In this document: positions 31,788 through 45,387 of the stretch, one piece after another
How the letters are laid out: each line of letters begins with the position of its first letter
Numbering within the stretch: the first letter of the stretch is position 1
Source of the DNA: Selaginella moellendorffii
Taxonomy: Eukaryota; Streptophyta; Lycopodiopsida; Selaginellales; Selaginellaceae
Assembly (NCBI RefSeq): GCF_000143415.4
Contig: NW_003314311.1
Coordinates: 1,339,062-1,403,061 of the forward strand
Reading direction: 5' to 3'
Length of the DNA stretch: 64,000 nucleotides
The notes under the pieces: generated by a model
Seen by the model: the letters and a program-made list of their open reading frames with translations, nothing else
What the model was told of the DNA's origin: nothing
Databases searched by the model: none
Position numbers and translations under genes: made by a program

Positions 31788-33819
31788 TCACTCAGGAAGC
31801 AGAAACACCATTCCCCAAAACCCAACTGCGAAACCAATTGCCACACTGACACCAACAGCTAGACCATTATAAGATGATACACTTGAATGCTTGTCCACAG
31901 TCATTGCTGGTGGTGGTTTGGCTGCGGATGGAATGTTGCATGTGGTGTTGAGAGGAGGACCACATAACCCTGGGTTGCCAGCGAAACTTGAGCTGTCCAA
32001 AGTCAAAAACTGTCCTGTTGTTGGAATTGGCCCACTGAGATTGTTGTTTGAAATATTGAAGAACATGAGGAATGATAAACTTCCAAGCTGCTTTGGAATG
32101 CTACCCATAAGTCGGTTCTCTTGAAGCTTGAGTATAAGGAGTTGTGTTGCACTGGCAAGAGAAGCCGGAATAGTTCCACTCAGATTACTCCCACTCATAC
32201 TGCAAATACTTGAGATCCCCAAGCTCCTTGGAATGGAACCATTGAGCTGACTGTTGCCACTGATTCTTATCGTCAACGGGTAAGTGTTGAGGCTCACATG
32301 TCAGTCTATCAGGAAAGGTTTAAAGCATCAACCAGGTCCGGGTCTCTGTCCAATAGGTGACTTGCAGGTCGGTTTTAAAGCTGTTGAGATTCCCAAGCTC
32401 TGGAGGTATTCTTTCTGTAAAATAATTATCCGACAAGGAAAGCTGGTGAAAATTTGTCAGGTTGGGGGATATGACCCTTGTAACTGTTCCCCCTTCCTGA
32501 AAAGAACTGAAGCCAACCCATCCTTTGCATACTACTCGGTAATGAGTCTGTGAATAAGTTACTTCCTTAAGGTGAACCAAGTTGCCTATGCTCCAAGGTA
32601 GAATTCCTTCGACTCTATTATTATGCAGATTCAATATTCTGAGGTTGGTCAGATTTCCGATGGAGTCCAGGAGCCTGCTGCTGAATAATTTTTCCTCTAG
32701 GATAAGACTTTGCAAGCTGCTGCAATTCGAAATAGCTGCCGCTTAAATCATTGCTGCTAATCTGTAGGTGCTTAAGTGAGAAAATAACATCAGAATTGTA
32801 CCAGAAAGCTTGTTGACACCTAAATCGAACAGCTGGAGATTCCCACAGGAACCAATGGAGGGAGGAATTGCTCCTGTGAGGTTGTTTCCACCTACTACCA
32901 GAATCTGAAGCTGAGCCAAGTTACGAAACAATGTTGCCACTGAATTTGTTGCCGGCGAGCTTCAAGACTTGTAGACAGCTAAGGACTTCCGAATGGTTCC
33001 TGTAATTTGATTCTGGCTCAATACAAAGTACGTTAGACTGGGAAAGGCATGTTCCTCAAACCCTGGAAACTGTAGTTGTTGTACCCAGCTTGTATTTGGA
33101 CCAGTTTTCTCAATCGCTGCATGCCTCCAGAAAGATTGTTATGGTCCAGAACTAAGTTTACCAGCTGGTTGCAATTGGATAGAGTGTTTGATACTTTAGA
33201 ACTGAGCTGATTGTTATCTAGCATGAGCGTTTGAAGCTTCACAAGATTTCCAATGTCTGTGATAAAAACTCATAAGAAGAAAAAAGGAAGACTTGATATA
33301 AAATTGCAGAAAGCGCGAAAGTACCTGGGGGAATATGTCCACTTAAGTTGTTGGCTCCCAAATCAAGGTACTCGACGTTTTTCATGATAGAAATGCCAGA
33401 AGCCAAAATGTTGTCGCTGAATATGATGGTATGAATCTTGGAGGCCCTACATAAGCCATCATCATCAAAACTCAAATGACCAGTAAAATTGTTGCGTGAC
33501 AGATCTAGGGACTCAAGTGCTTGCAATCTGCACCAGAATGGCCATAGGTAACCGCTCAAGCTTGCATTTGAGAGATTGATGCTTAATACACTGTTGTCAC
33601 TGCTCCACTTGATTCCTCTCCAAGAAGAGAGATTTCCAGCATTGACCCAACTAGAGAGTGCATCTCCCCCTTGGTTCTTGGGCTGCTCTTAAAGCAGAGC
33701 AATGTGGCTTCATGACCTTCATATGTTCCCGAGCACTTAGTTTGTGTGTCAGTGAATGCCCCCTGCAGCGCGCATAAGAGTGCCAGAAGCAAAAACCATG
33801 ATAGCCAAAAGAGATTCAT
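31788..33819 (-). pseudogene. Broken paralogue of the LRR receptor-like protein
   Basis: It aligns along its whole length to 25419-27709, including the signal peptide, the N-cap, the intron (here near 33250-33330) and the transmembrane end. It is split into at least six frames (33819-33583, 33559-33239, 33242-33033, 32940-32743, 32715-32320, 32297-31788). One clear lesion is a lost base in the N-cap near 33680, which shifts the frame. Several repeats are partly deleted. The C-terminus stops right after FLLPE, without the 50-residue tail of the intact gene. Confidence 0.9.
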
Positions 33820-34265
33820 GCTTTTGAAGAAACTATTGGCGTTGTGAACTCAGAAGCCACATTTGTAGACTGGATGACAGTCTTTTTTGTCTGGAATTAG
33901 AATTGTTCAAGAGTCTGCCGGCGCTGAGATTCCAAATCTCTCCCTTGAATGCAGGTGGCGCACTGCAAAACCGGACGAAGCGGTTCACGCGGAAAGGAAT
34001 CCCTATCGTCGTCACAACAAAACAAACTTCCAAGATCTGTAATAGCTGATCGAATAGGCTCCTCCATTTCTAGGTCACACTAGATTCCTGTTGTTTATTC
34101 TAGAGGCCATATGCTTTCGACTGCTCACACACAAGCGGAAAATCCTGGCAAGATTCAGAACAAGCGCTCACAACTTGATGATAGCAAGCGAGACTAAAAC
34201 TGTTCAGTGGACTCAGTGAATCAGCGGGGGAAGATGCTCATATGCTGCTGCAATGTCACTGGTGA

Positions 34266-34454
34266 TTGCGATGTTTGTGCACCTGCCCCTACTCCTGCTG
34301 CAGACAAACTCGACCCATAATACCACGGGAGCAAAGGATATGTAAAATTTGCAAACGGGAGGTGGAGGACGAAGAGCATGTCATGTTTCGATGCCCTGGA
34401 TACGCTTCTATCTGCCAGCAATATCCACAGTTACCATGGATAATGGACAAATGA
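34266..34454 (+). pseudogene. Relic of a retroelement zinc-binding segment (tentative)
   Basis: The 62-aa frame contains RICKICKREVEDEEHVMFRCPGY, i.e. C-x2-C-x(n)-H-x4-C. That resembles the zinc-binding region at the end of many plant LINE-type reverse transcriptases. No RT is seen beside it. Confidence 0.45.
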
Positions 34455-34879
34455 ATATTCCAAATTAAATTGCTGATAATGTTTCTCTCGACAGAATTTA
34501 GATTGCACGCCATAGTTGTCTTATTTAGGGTACATTTTTATAGAGAAGAAAATGAAAGGGCAACAAGAATTTTCATTTAATTCTAGAAGGTATATTGAAT
34601 CTTTTCTATTTTTATGCATTTAACTTATAGATCTTAAAAAAAAGTGTGGCCCATTGTTGAACTAACTTAGGAAAGCCCAAATAACCCTAAAGAGGAAGTA
34701 GTTGGAGCACCAATATAGGAAACACAAGGGGGAGAAGATTATACATCAAAAAAGCAACAATCATTTAGAAAATTCTCAACCAGTTAGACCCTTATGTTTT
34801 TACTAAAATTGATGGTAAAAGTAAAATAGATTTAAATTTTCTTTTCTTAATTCTTTTACACAAAGGACTTAAGAATTTT

Positions 34880-37340
34880 TTGTGCTTGATGTATTTAAGC
34901 CAAGAAAACAAATGTCTTTACTAGAGTAGGATTTACTACTATTCAATTGGGAGGTTTGAAAGATCATGATAATTCTAGTGATTATGTAGTTGCAAAGAGG
35001 GATAGAGATTATAAACAATGACTTGAAGAGGACAAGCAAGGAAGAATAAAGGCATCAATAAGTAATTTGGTTTTATAGGAGGAAAGGAGGATTATATAGG
35101 TTATAAAAGTGAATTATATTTGTGCTACTTTAAACATACCACTACACAGATTTGAGAGGCTTTGTGAGAGTTACAGGAGAGCTGATGCTTTAGATTTCCT
35201 AAGTGGTGGTGAATATAGTTCTTACATAAATCCAATCTTAAGGAAGGAAATGGTTTTAGCAATTGGGGATGGTATTAAAGAGGAACTTTTTTTTTAGAGC
35301 TACAAGGAAGTCTTTTTTTTAGCTTGATGTTAGATAAGAGTATAGATAATTGATTTGAATGACACTTAATTCTTTATATGAGCTATCTCAAAGATAAAGG
35401 AAAGGGTGTTCAAACTATAAAGTTCATTCGATTACTACCTCTTCAAGATGGATTAATTTACAATGGCCTAATTCAAGTAGTAGATAACTTAAATCTGGAC
35501 TTGAACAAACTTGTAACTTTAACAACAGATAGATGTAGCACTATGTTGGGGTCTATTACAAGAGTTGTCTAGCATTTTAGAAACAATATTCCAAGATTAG
35601 TTGGTATGTATTGTATAGCATAGAAAGAAGTATTGGCAGCAAATGATGGATTCAAATTAGATGAAGAGCTTCTTAAGTTTATACACTCTATCCCAAACAA
35701 AGTGTATTCTTGATTGGGAAGGAGTGCAAATCATTATCAATATTTCAAAGAACTGTTTGAAAACTATAATCATGAGCTATTAGCTTTATTACAAATTCAT
35801 AAGGTGCAATGGTTGTCACAAGGGCAAGTTATGAAACGGTTTGCAAAAGTTATGCCGGTGGTTCTTTAGCTTTGGCAATTTGAACTACCTAAGTGGTATG
35901 ACACCTTGAGAATCTTTCCTATTATAACTATTTACTTTTAAATTGATTTTATGTGTTCATTATAAGTATAGTTTTTTATTCATTTCCTAGCTGACATGCT
36001 TACAAAGTTGAATAAACTCAATCTAATGTTCTAACAAGAGAGGACATCATTGGTGATGATTAGCAATTTTTTGGATTTAATAGTCCAAAAATTTTCAAAG
36101 GGCTATTTGGTAAACTGTTGGACAGATTCAACCTTATTATCTGGTTTTTTATCTACTACTGAATCCAGAAAGCTAGAGTACTAGATAAATGGACAAATTA
36201 TTTCTCATATTTTGAGTTATAAAGAGATCTCTTGTAAGACCAAAGTTTTGGACTTGAATGCACTTTCCGGAAGGTCATTTAGCTAAGTACTATTTAAACC
36301 CAAGGACATTTAACCCCAAGTATCCCAAGATTTTTAACCGATTAGAAAAGAGGGTGCACTCATATTTATAGGCTTTTTCTTTCTATATTTAAATTTCATG
36401 GATCATCTTTCAAATTATTCTCTTTAATTGCTTACAATTCACTGTGTTTCCTTGCAAATTCATACCTTCATGAATAGACACTAAGAGTTGCAGCTTTTCT
36501 GAAAGCCTCACTCTTTTGACACCCTACTCCTTAGATCGAGCCCAACTAGAGGCAAATTAAACTTTAGATGTCAATTTCAACATGTGGTGTGATTCTTTTA
36601 TCCAACTAATAGAGTTGGACGTGAAACCTCTCTGATATCAAATATAAATTCTTGAGTTTAGATTTCCCAAAATGTCACCTAACCCAATACTATTTAAACC
36701 AAATATGCTTAACCTCAAGTATCCTAAAACCTTTAACCAATTGGAAAAAGGGCTGCACTCTTATTTATGGGCTCTTTTCTTATTTGAACCTTATAGATTG
36801 TCTTTTAAATCATTTTTATTTCTTTTTTACTTATCAGTTAATGGTCTTAATTGACACTTTGAAGATTTCTCATTCTTTAATAGTTTAAAGATTTTTCCTC
36901 CTCGTTCAATTTTGGATGATTTAATAAAGAGGACAAAGCAAACTTAACTTCAACTAGAGAGACTTCTTAATAAAATCAACTATAACCAAATTATCATTGA
37001 TATGAAAACTATGTAGGAGCTAGATGATTTTATTGGGATGCTAAAATCAGCTAAAGGAAAAACCATGGATAATGCTTGGTGTGATTATAGAGGAGCTTTG
37101 ATAGAGCATGTTTCGAAGTAAGAAAAAAGTTTTATTCAATTTTCAGATCTTATGAGGCTATAACAACTTTGTATGATAATTTTAGCTAATATTGTTGCAT
37201 GTGAAAGAGGATTTCTAGGTAAAATGACATAAAAAATTAGGTTAGAAGTAGATTTATTTTGGAGATGTTTGAGGCATTAATGATAATATACATGAATGCT
37301 CATAATCAAGATGCTGTGGATTGGTATAAAGTATTCTAAA
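34880..37340 (+). pseudogene. Dead hAT-like transposase (DUF4371 / ZNF862-like type)
   Basis: Broken frames show the family order. A TTF-like N-terminal part is at about 34925-35100. FIRLLPLQDGLIYNG...LDLNKLVTLTTDRCSTMLG is at 35378-35572. A stretch ending in FLADMLTKLNKLN is at about 35985-36040. The dimerisation signature LANIVACERGF is at about 37180-37215. Many stops and AT-biased decay make it non-functional. Two copies of a dispersed repeat (about 36225-36415 and 36620-36850) have inserted between core and C-terminus. Terminal repeats were not identified. Confidence 0.8.
36225..36850 (+). repeat. Two copies of a dispersed repeat inside the hAT relic
   Basis: Copies at about 36225-36415 and 36620-36850 share the order: ..TTAAATTCTTGAGTTTGGA-like start, GTCA..TA..ACTATTTAAACC, CTCAAGTATCC, TTTAACC.ATT and TGCACTC.TATTTATGG. 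Further copies lie at about 44085-44285 (plus) and 28165-28290 (minus). Confidence 0.7.
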
Positions 37341-38138
37341 TTTAAAATGGAAAGAGAGACATCCATGTAATTAGCTTTTCAATATAGTTTTTGGCTCTTT
37401 TTATCAATAAAAAAAAACTTGTTAGCCTTTTTCAAATGAAAAGTAGATCAAAAAACTATATTTTATTTGAAAGTCAGACCCCACCCTTCAAATTTATAGC
37501 TTACTCAAGAGACTTCAAATAGAATTTATTTATATGGAACACATAACCCTAATTAATGATGTAACTCCTTGAAAAACTACTCCATGAAAAGGTAGAAAGG
37601 TGGGACTTATAGTGCCCTCCCTACCCCTTTTGTCAATATCAAGTGTTTCAAGATTTAAGATCAAAGGAGAAACATAGGAATCAAAAAACATTTATAATAT
37701 TAAGTTTTTTTATTGGTTGGAGATGCAACATAATGTTATTTAATATTTGCAAAATGCTTTCCAAGTCATTCTCACATTGGCTAGGAAACTTAAAAAATAT
37801 TAATTTGACTAGTTCTGAATTGAGGACTAGATCTTGTGATTTTTAGTTACACGAAAAGCCTTATTCAAATTTAACAGGTTGTTCATGGAGTCAATAGTCA
37901 ATTGTGAATAACACACTTAAAATTGCTGTAGGAGGCCTTAGATTTGATACTAATCAGACTAGATTCAGCTATAGATCTAGTCTCTCAAACTCAAACTTGA
38001 GGTGTTGGGCCACTAGTAATAGTTGTCAGGTGTCTTTTGCCTCCAGGAGTCCCAACCAGTGTCTCTACTTGTCTTGCTAAGCCACTCATTTCAAGTTATC
38101 CTAGTGACTTTCCAGTGTGTTTTTGGAGTCATTCTAGA
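37341..38138. other. Intergenic; no gene recognised
   Basis: AT-rich, with stops in all frames. The 5-bp target CTAGA of the following solo LTR is at 38134-38138. Confidence 0.5.
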
Positions 38139-39267
38139 TGTCGTGAATGTGACTTTAGGTATCAAAAGTTATCTATCAGGTAATCCTTTTGAATATTCTT
38201 TTTTTACTGCCACGACAGCAAGAGGTCGGTATTGCTAGACCCTTTATTAATCCCTATTGTACTAGTGGAGTTAATTGGGCATTTCGAGTGTACTTAGATT
38301 GGACGAACATAAGGATAGAATTCCTACATACTATTAACTAAGCCCAATAAGGAGTTTCCGTCTTATTGTGTCTTGCATTGGCTAGTGACAAAACCTTCAT
38401 ATATTGAAACTAGTCCTTCAATATCGTTAGATGATAGCTTACTGTGTTTGCCAAACACCCTCATTATCATACCTTTTGTGTTAGTCTCATTTCGGTCCCA
38501 AATGCTATTTATGAAAAGTCTAGATTTGCTTATTTGGCATATTTATGGAATGTAGAGATTGTTTTGAACACAATGGTGTTTGTTCCGTATCCAAATTTGC
38601 AATATAAAAATATTCTATATTTAGTAAGTTTTGAGCTTGTCCTAGAGCTTAACTCCTAATACTAAGGGAGGCTTGGGGTAAAAGCCCAAAGCATGTGTTC
38701 TTAGGACGGGGGGATATAAAGGGTTCCAAATGTATAGTAAGGATAGTGGGTAGGTTGGGCATGGCTGACCAACTTGAGGCATAGTTTAGTTCCCGCTTGT
38801 GTGCCTCTCTTTATTCTGTGTCTAGCTTGGGTTTAAGCCCAAGTTCCATTCTATGCTAGTTGGTGAAGTATTTATATACTTGCGTTAGGCCACCAGTATG
38901 CTGAAATAGCACTAAACTCCATTTGGCTTCATTTTGCATGTTGGTCCTAGCATTGGGATGTTGAATCCTCTAGGACTATTCCAAGTTGCTCTATGCTTTT
39001 GTCCTTTCACTCCTTAGGCTATACACTTAGAAGTCATTCCATGCTTTGGTTCCTTCGTTCCTTGGCTCCATGCTTGGGAGTTTAGCTCCATTCCTTCATT
39101 TAGTGGCACAAGGCTTTAAAACTCAGGTTTTGCACCACTATTCTATGGACATATGGCATGTGGCACATGCCATATAACATGTGGCACATAAAAGGTTTAA
39201 GTTCCCCTTCATGGTTATCCTATAGTAAATCACCATAGGATAAAGGGTAAAAACCACATGCACTACA
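38139..39267 (+). mobile_element. Solo LTR (1129 bp) with perfect 5-bp target duplication
   Basis: This is a full-length, CpG-depleted relative of the LTR at 3149-4296, from TGTCGTGAATGTGAC to CACTACA. It includes the 333-bp segment missing from the 18173 copy. CTAGA flanks it at 38134-38138 and 39268-39272. Confidence 0.92.
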
Positions 39268-39469
39268 CTAGACAACACCAACAAAAAGTCTTAGAAAATT
39301 TTAGGATTTTGTATCTTAGCTTGAAGGTATGCCCAACATAGAGCTCCATGAAAAAGTCAATCCTCCATCAGATAAGGATCTAGAGATTCTTAGTACCCAG
39401 CTGACTGGACCTCTAGTTAGAAAAACCAAAGAAATGAGAATCTATAATAATAAGGAGTAATCACCAAAC

Positions 39470-40912
39470 TTTCTAGGCTGCTAGATCTAGCCAATGGCAG
39501 CTGTCCGATGGGGTGGGGGTAACTGTAAAAGGATTATATCTTTAACCACATCTTAGTAAATAATTGTGTTGATGTTTTCTCTCAGCCAATGGGAGGTGGC
39601 TAATTGCATAGGGCAAGAGAAGAAGGCGCTGCAACATGTGTTGCATGCAATGTATTAACCATGACAAAGTTATTGTGAGTTTTGCATATGCTCAATGACA
39701 TAGCAAAAGATAAACAAGGCTTTGGGCTAATGTCTGTGATTAACCCAAAGTTAATCAACTGCTTCATTCAGGATCTCTTTCTCATATGGCAGTGGCAGCC
39801 AGTGATTCTAATTTGGGGTTTCAAGACCATGTAAATTACAATTACCAATCATCATTAAACGATGTTTCTTCATAATAGCAACAAGTTTTAGGTGATGTAG
39901 AAATGGGTGGAGAGAGCAGTGAACCAAATTTGTGTTTATCTTGATAAGGCAAAATCTAATCACTTTCCTTTTTAGGATTTGAGCACCCTGCACAGCTTAG
40001 TGCTTTAGATACTTGGTTTATTCTTATAAAATGCTTTACAGCTTGAGGAATAAGTGTGCAAAAAGACTTCAAACAACCATTAGATTTTCAAAGTCATTTT
40101 GCTATTTTAGTAGGTAGTAGCAGCTAGCTTCTTTGCTTCTTAAACCTTTTATGTGGCTAAATCTAGGCATTTAGATACAGACTTCCAACTAAGTGCCCTG
40201 TGGGATTGTAAGGTAAAATGGTTATTTCTTTAACCACATCTTAGTGAATAATCATGTTGATGTTTGCTCTCAACCAATGGGAGGCGGCCAATTGCATAGG
40301 GCAAGAGAAGAAGGTGCTGCAACATGTGTCACATGCAATGTATTGACCATGATTGTGTTAACCATGACAAAGTTATTGTGAGTTTTGCATGTGCTCAATG
40401 ACGTGACAAAATATAAGTAGGGCTTTGGGTCAATGGTTGTGATTAACCCAAAGTTAATCAATTGCTTCATTCAAGATCTTTCTCTCTAATGGCAGTGGCA
40501 GCTAGCGATTCTAATTTAGGGTCTCAAGACTATATAGACTATAATTACCAGTTATCACCAGACAATGTCTCTCACAATAACAACAAATTTTAGGTGATGT
40601 AAAAATGGGTGGAGAGAGCAATGAACCAGGTTTATATTTATCTTGATAAGGTAGAATTTAATCACTTTCCTTTTCAGGATTTGAGCACCTTACACAGCTT
40701 AGTGCTTCAGGTATTTGGTTTATTCCAATAAAATGCTTTACAGCTTGAGGAATAGGTGTGCAAGAAGACTTCAAACAATCGTTAGATTTTCAAAGTCCCT
40801 TTGCTATTTTAGTAGGTACTGGCACCTCTTTGCTTCTTAAACATTCTCTATGGCCAGATCTAGGTATTTAGACACAGACTTCCAGCCAAGTGCCCCGTGG
40901 GATTGTAGGAGG
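39470..40912 (+). repeat. Direct tandem duplication, about 692-bp unit, two copies
   Basis: The block around ACCACATCTTAGT.AATAAT..TGTTGATGTTT (39541 and 40233), the GGCAAGAGAAGAAGG block and the closing CTTCCA.C.AAGTGCCC.GTGGGATTGTA (about 40181 and 40876) recur in the same order. I see no coding content. Confidence 0.85.
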
Positions 40913-43900
40913 TACTCAATTTTAGAATGTTTTTTCTTTTTTTTGTTATGGGTTTGTAATGAGATTTTCTAACTAAGTGCAAATTATATAGCATTCTAGA
41001 CCTTGGCATATGGAATCTAATTGCTTCCTCTAAGGAAACACAATATGCATGTGTTCATATTGCACATTTATAACTTCATTCAAATGGTAAGCCACTTCTT
41101 ATATATATATATTATCTCGGTATGACAGTTATGATTTCCAACACAACTTGACAAATATAGCATTGATATCAAGGTTCCTTAATATCAATTTCACTAATAG
41201 CTATAGTATGCACCTTGCGATAGCTTCGATGGCAGCCAACATTGTTGATAAATACAGCTACATTTTCAAGCCATTTAACTAGCTATATATTCAACATTAC
41301 AATGTTAGAGCTAAGAATCCAAAATATCATTTAGGGCTCTATTATCTCTCAGTAGGTATTTTTACAACCACACATGTTCCAGCATGCCCAAAGAAAGCTC
41401 CTCCAATGCTTGATTTTGTTAGGCCATCAGACATTGTTCCATTGAGTCAATTTAGGGGATGCTTCTACTTATACTTCTGCAATAATTGTTGTGGCAATCA
41501 CTGATGTGGATCAAATGCCTAACATTATAAACATCATATTCATTGCTGATAATCCTAAAGCTAAAAACACCTATAAGGTATTTGTAATATTTTGATTAGA
41601 TTTTTTTTATGAAGTTCAAAAGCAGGTGTATATACTAGGTGATATGGACCATGTCTATTATGAGTCAAATTGTTAAGGTTTACTAGAGACATGCCAAGTT
41701 GTATTTTCTATAGTTTCTGAGGAACTAAGGATAAAAATGTGTTCAAGATTGCACCTTCCACTATTGTCTTGAAAATTCCTAACAATACACCGTAGAACCA
41801 TATATAAAAGCAACTACACTTTGTCTCATTTATATATGGAAAGAACTTCTTTGGGGTATGTTTTTCGAGATGTTTTCCATTGGTTCATAATACATGTTTT
41901 GTCAATAGGTGCATGGCTGTTTCATCCCTAAAAACCCTCAAGAAATCTTTGTTTGTTGTGGCTGCCACATTTGCAAAAAGTTTAGGATCAAGAAACAAAC
42001 ACAAAATATTTATTAATGTCACCATTATAAAAATGAATGAATGTTTTTCTAAACTTTGTGGGTCCATGGCAAATTCTATCCAAATAGTGGCCACCCCCAA
42101 GACATTTGCATGGAGGACACTTATAGAGACAAAGCATATGGTCTCACTCCTAGCTAGTTTCTAAGAATGTTCACTTCTATTTGAATGCCCGAGGCAATCA
42201 AACTTTTAGAAACAAAAAAGCCACCAACATGCCACTTCTTATTCTCCACTGGTGCCAATTAGAGTTTGCCAAAAGTTATTGCATTCAAGGTTGATTAAAA
42301 TATTGTGCACTTTCATTTTTTGTTCTGCAATATGCTTTCGCTTTTTGTTTGTATAATATATTGTTTATAAACTTGCTGCATAGTTGTATCTAGGATCCAT
42401 TATATCCACTTGATGGTAGATTGCAACCTCAAAGTCTCTTGCAAGACTCTACATTGAATTTTGGCTTCACTTCTAATGAGTCCAGCTCCACTTTAGTTAT
42501 CTTTATAGAATCCTCCATGATTTAAGTGTTTGAACTTTCGAATTTCGTCAAGTGCAAGAATGCTTTGACCAGGAGCTTGAAATCTCCCCTAGGCAGTTAT
42601 AGCTCTATAGTTCTATAGCTCCTTTTACTCCTTGGTGAGTGTGGGGGAAGCTTCGGGCTAGAATCTCTCTCCAAGAAGCAAATCACATAAGAATTGTTCA
42701 CCACAGATGGATTCTTGATGTTTCAAGCATTGTAGGTTGAAGTGTGATGAGTGTTGGCAAACTTCACTAGAAAGAATAAGGATAACTCAACTGAACAACA
42801 TAAGTAACCACACCACCAGAGGCAACAAAACCATTGTACTTCAATCCATTGGAGTCTCAAAGGATTTAATACGCAGTGAGTCCAACCACTGATAAAGTTG
42901 CAGCCTCAACAGCAGAAACTCTTAATGGCCTTTTAATTATGTATTTTATTGCACTTATAGCATACTGTATAGATCCTCCAACGTGCTATGAAAACCACCA
43001 AAGTTTGAAGTGTGACAAACCTTTCAAGCAAGAAAGGAAAAAAAAAAATGAAGATCACTTTAAGATTGAGCCAAGAGACAACTTTGTCTCTTTGTGAGAA
43101 TTCAGTGATGATGGGACCAACACTCACAATTTCTCCATTCATATCAGAGCTTGCATAGATCAGAAAGAAAAAAATAAAAAAAGAAGAGAAAAACGAATCT
43201 CAACTCTAGTACTCTAAAGAAAAAAGCCTAAATACTTACAAGGTATATATAGCAATTTAATAGAATAGATGACTTTGAGCATTCCCTTCTAGAGCTGGGA
43301 TTGGGCAATGCTTGTGCTAGCAGTAAGTTTTTCCTTTGATGGTCCTTTCAAAGATCCAACGTCTACTGGCAAAGACCCTATTGCAACGTCTCTAATGTTG
43401 CTGAAGTCAATGGAAGCTTTATCATACAAGAAACTCTATGTTGCTCACTTGAAAGATTACTAGGCTCTCTTCCACTAGGTTTTGCTATAGATCAACAAGA
43501 AAAGGGGAGAAATTTGATTTGCAAGCTCTATGAGTATATCAATACAAGAAAGAATCCAGGCTTTTGCAAACAATGAGGATCAGGCAATTGTTAATGCTAC
43601 TCTTCTTGTTTAGATGATATTTGCTTATATCTTCTTCGAGACCTGGAACTTTTGTTGCCAACCTCCAAGGTATCTGGAACAAGGACTTGAAGCCTGCATG
43701 GAGGTGAAACAGCCAGCCGAGGTGTGCAATCTTGCTAAGTGTCACGAGCCATTGTTTGATTTTGTGTCCTCAATGGCAATCAATGGTAGTCACATGGCAA
43801 AGGTATGAATGAGTTGTTTATTGGCATAAACTAAGCAAAGAGTGACACAAACTTCAGGTGAATTATAATATAAGATGCTAGGTTACACATCACAATGTAG

Positions 43901-45210
43901 ATATATAGGTGCAAACTTCACCAATTGGTGGTGACCCTATCTATACTCTCTTTCCCATATGAGGTAGGTGGTTTCGCATTCCATAATTTATTTATTAGCA
44001 TGTAACAAAACAAAATCCTTTATATATGTTTATCAATATTTTATTTGAGATATTGACAAATCTCAATATATGGTGATTCCTCTAGCAAATTAATAGAGTT
44101 TGACCTAAAAATTATATCAAATGTAAGTTCTTGAATTTGGACTTTGTGAGAGGTCATCCACCTTAGTATTATTTAATCTCAAGGATGTTTAACTGTAACT
44201 TTTAATTAATTCAAAAAAATGTACTCTTATTCATGGACTCTTTCTCTTTATATTTAAACCTTAATAGATTGTTTCAAAAATTATTCTTTTTTATTTCTTA
44301 CACTTATAAGTAATAAAAAGTTAAATCAAGAACAAGGTGATGAGCCTACTCACTTCCATTACTATCCTCATTTTATCAATATTATACTCGTCTGAATACT
44401 CTAATAATAACTTTACATATTGGGAATGCAATGCGTAGTTATGTAAAAAGAAATTATTAGAATACCACTTCACCCATACTTAATTCATTGTAGAAAGAAT
44501 AAAATCATGACATTGCCATAACTGTGCTACTAAACTTGTGTTACAGTGGCTTAAAATAATTAAGTTATTCATTTTTTTTGTCAGGATGGATCAAATGTAT
44601 GGCAATCAATCTATCTCATTAAACTAAAAGTAATCTATATATAAAAAAATGAAGAGCACAACCTCCAACAGCTGTTGGATCTCAGACTTTGGGACAACCT
44701 CGAAAGACATGCTTTTAGTAAAAATCAGGTGGATGTTTTGGTGGTCAATAGGTAGTAGACATGGTGGCCAATTGACAGCCAAGCATATGTGCAATGTAGC
44801 ACTTTATTTCTCATGAGCAGTGTAGTGGAGCAAGTGAGCTAAACACCTAATGATATGCCTAGCCATTTATTTTTCCAAGTGGCTCTTTCTCTTTGACATA
44901 GAGCATGAAATCTAAAAGGGGGTATTGTTCTTATTCCACTTCTGGCCACAAGTGGCCCTAGATGATGATGATCAGGGTTAAATTTTTATCTCAGGAATCA
45001 AAATCACTTGTTGCCTTGCACAATTTCCTCCTTATGGATCTTCGTAATTAATCATAATTCAACACCAAGTGTGGTGGTGAGTAGCCACCTCTCAGGAAGA
45101 TTTTCTCCACGGCACATCTCATATCACAAATGTGTGTGCCCAAACCCTGGATAAAAGGAGGTACTGTATCATATATATATTTAAGTTCTATAAACATTTA
45201 AGAAGATAGA

Positions 45211-45212
<2 letters not shown>
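40913..45212. other. AT-rich region of 4.3 kb, no supported gene
   Basis: I see only short chance-like frames. One at 41880-42164 (94 aa) and one at 43614-43808 (64 aa, with EVKQPAEVCNLAKCHEPLFD) look somewhat coding-like, but I recognise neither. A dispersed-repeat copy lies at about 44085-44285. Confidence 0.5.

Positions 45213-45299
<87 letters not shown>
45213..45299. repeat. (TA)n microsatellite, about 43 units
   Basis: An uninterrupted TA run. It will be polymorphic and prone to assembly error. Confidence 0.97.
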
Positions 45300-45303
<4 letters not shown>

Positions 45304-45387
45304 TTTTGCTATAGTAAATCTATAGCAAAAAACAACATAGTATATATATATATATATATACTATATTGTTTTTTGCTATAGATTTAC
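45304..45387. repeat. AT-rich inverted repeat, about 35-bp arms
   Basis: TAAATCTATAGCAAAAAACA...TAGTATATATA is mirrored by TATATACTATATTGTTTTTTGCTATAGATTTA with about one mismatch. A shorter nested palindrome (TTTTGCTATAG...CTATAGCAAAA) is at 45304-45330. It resembles a snap-back MITE beside the TA run. Confidence 0.85.
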
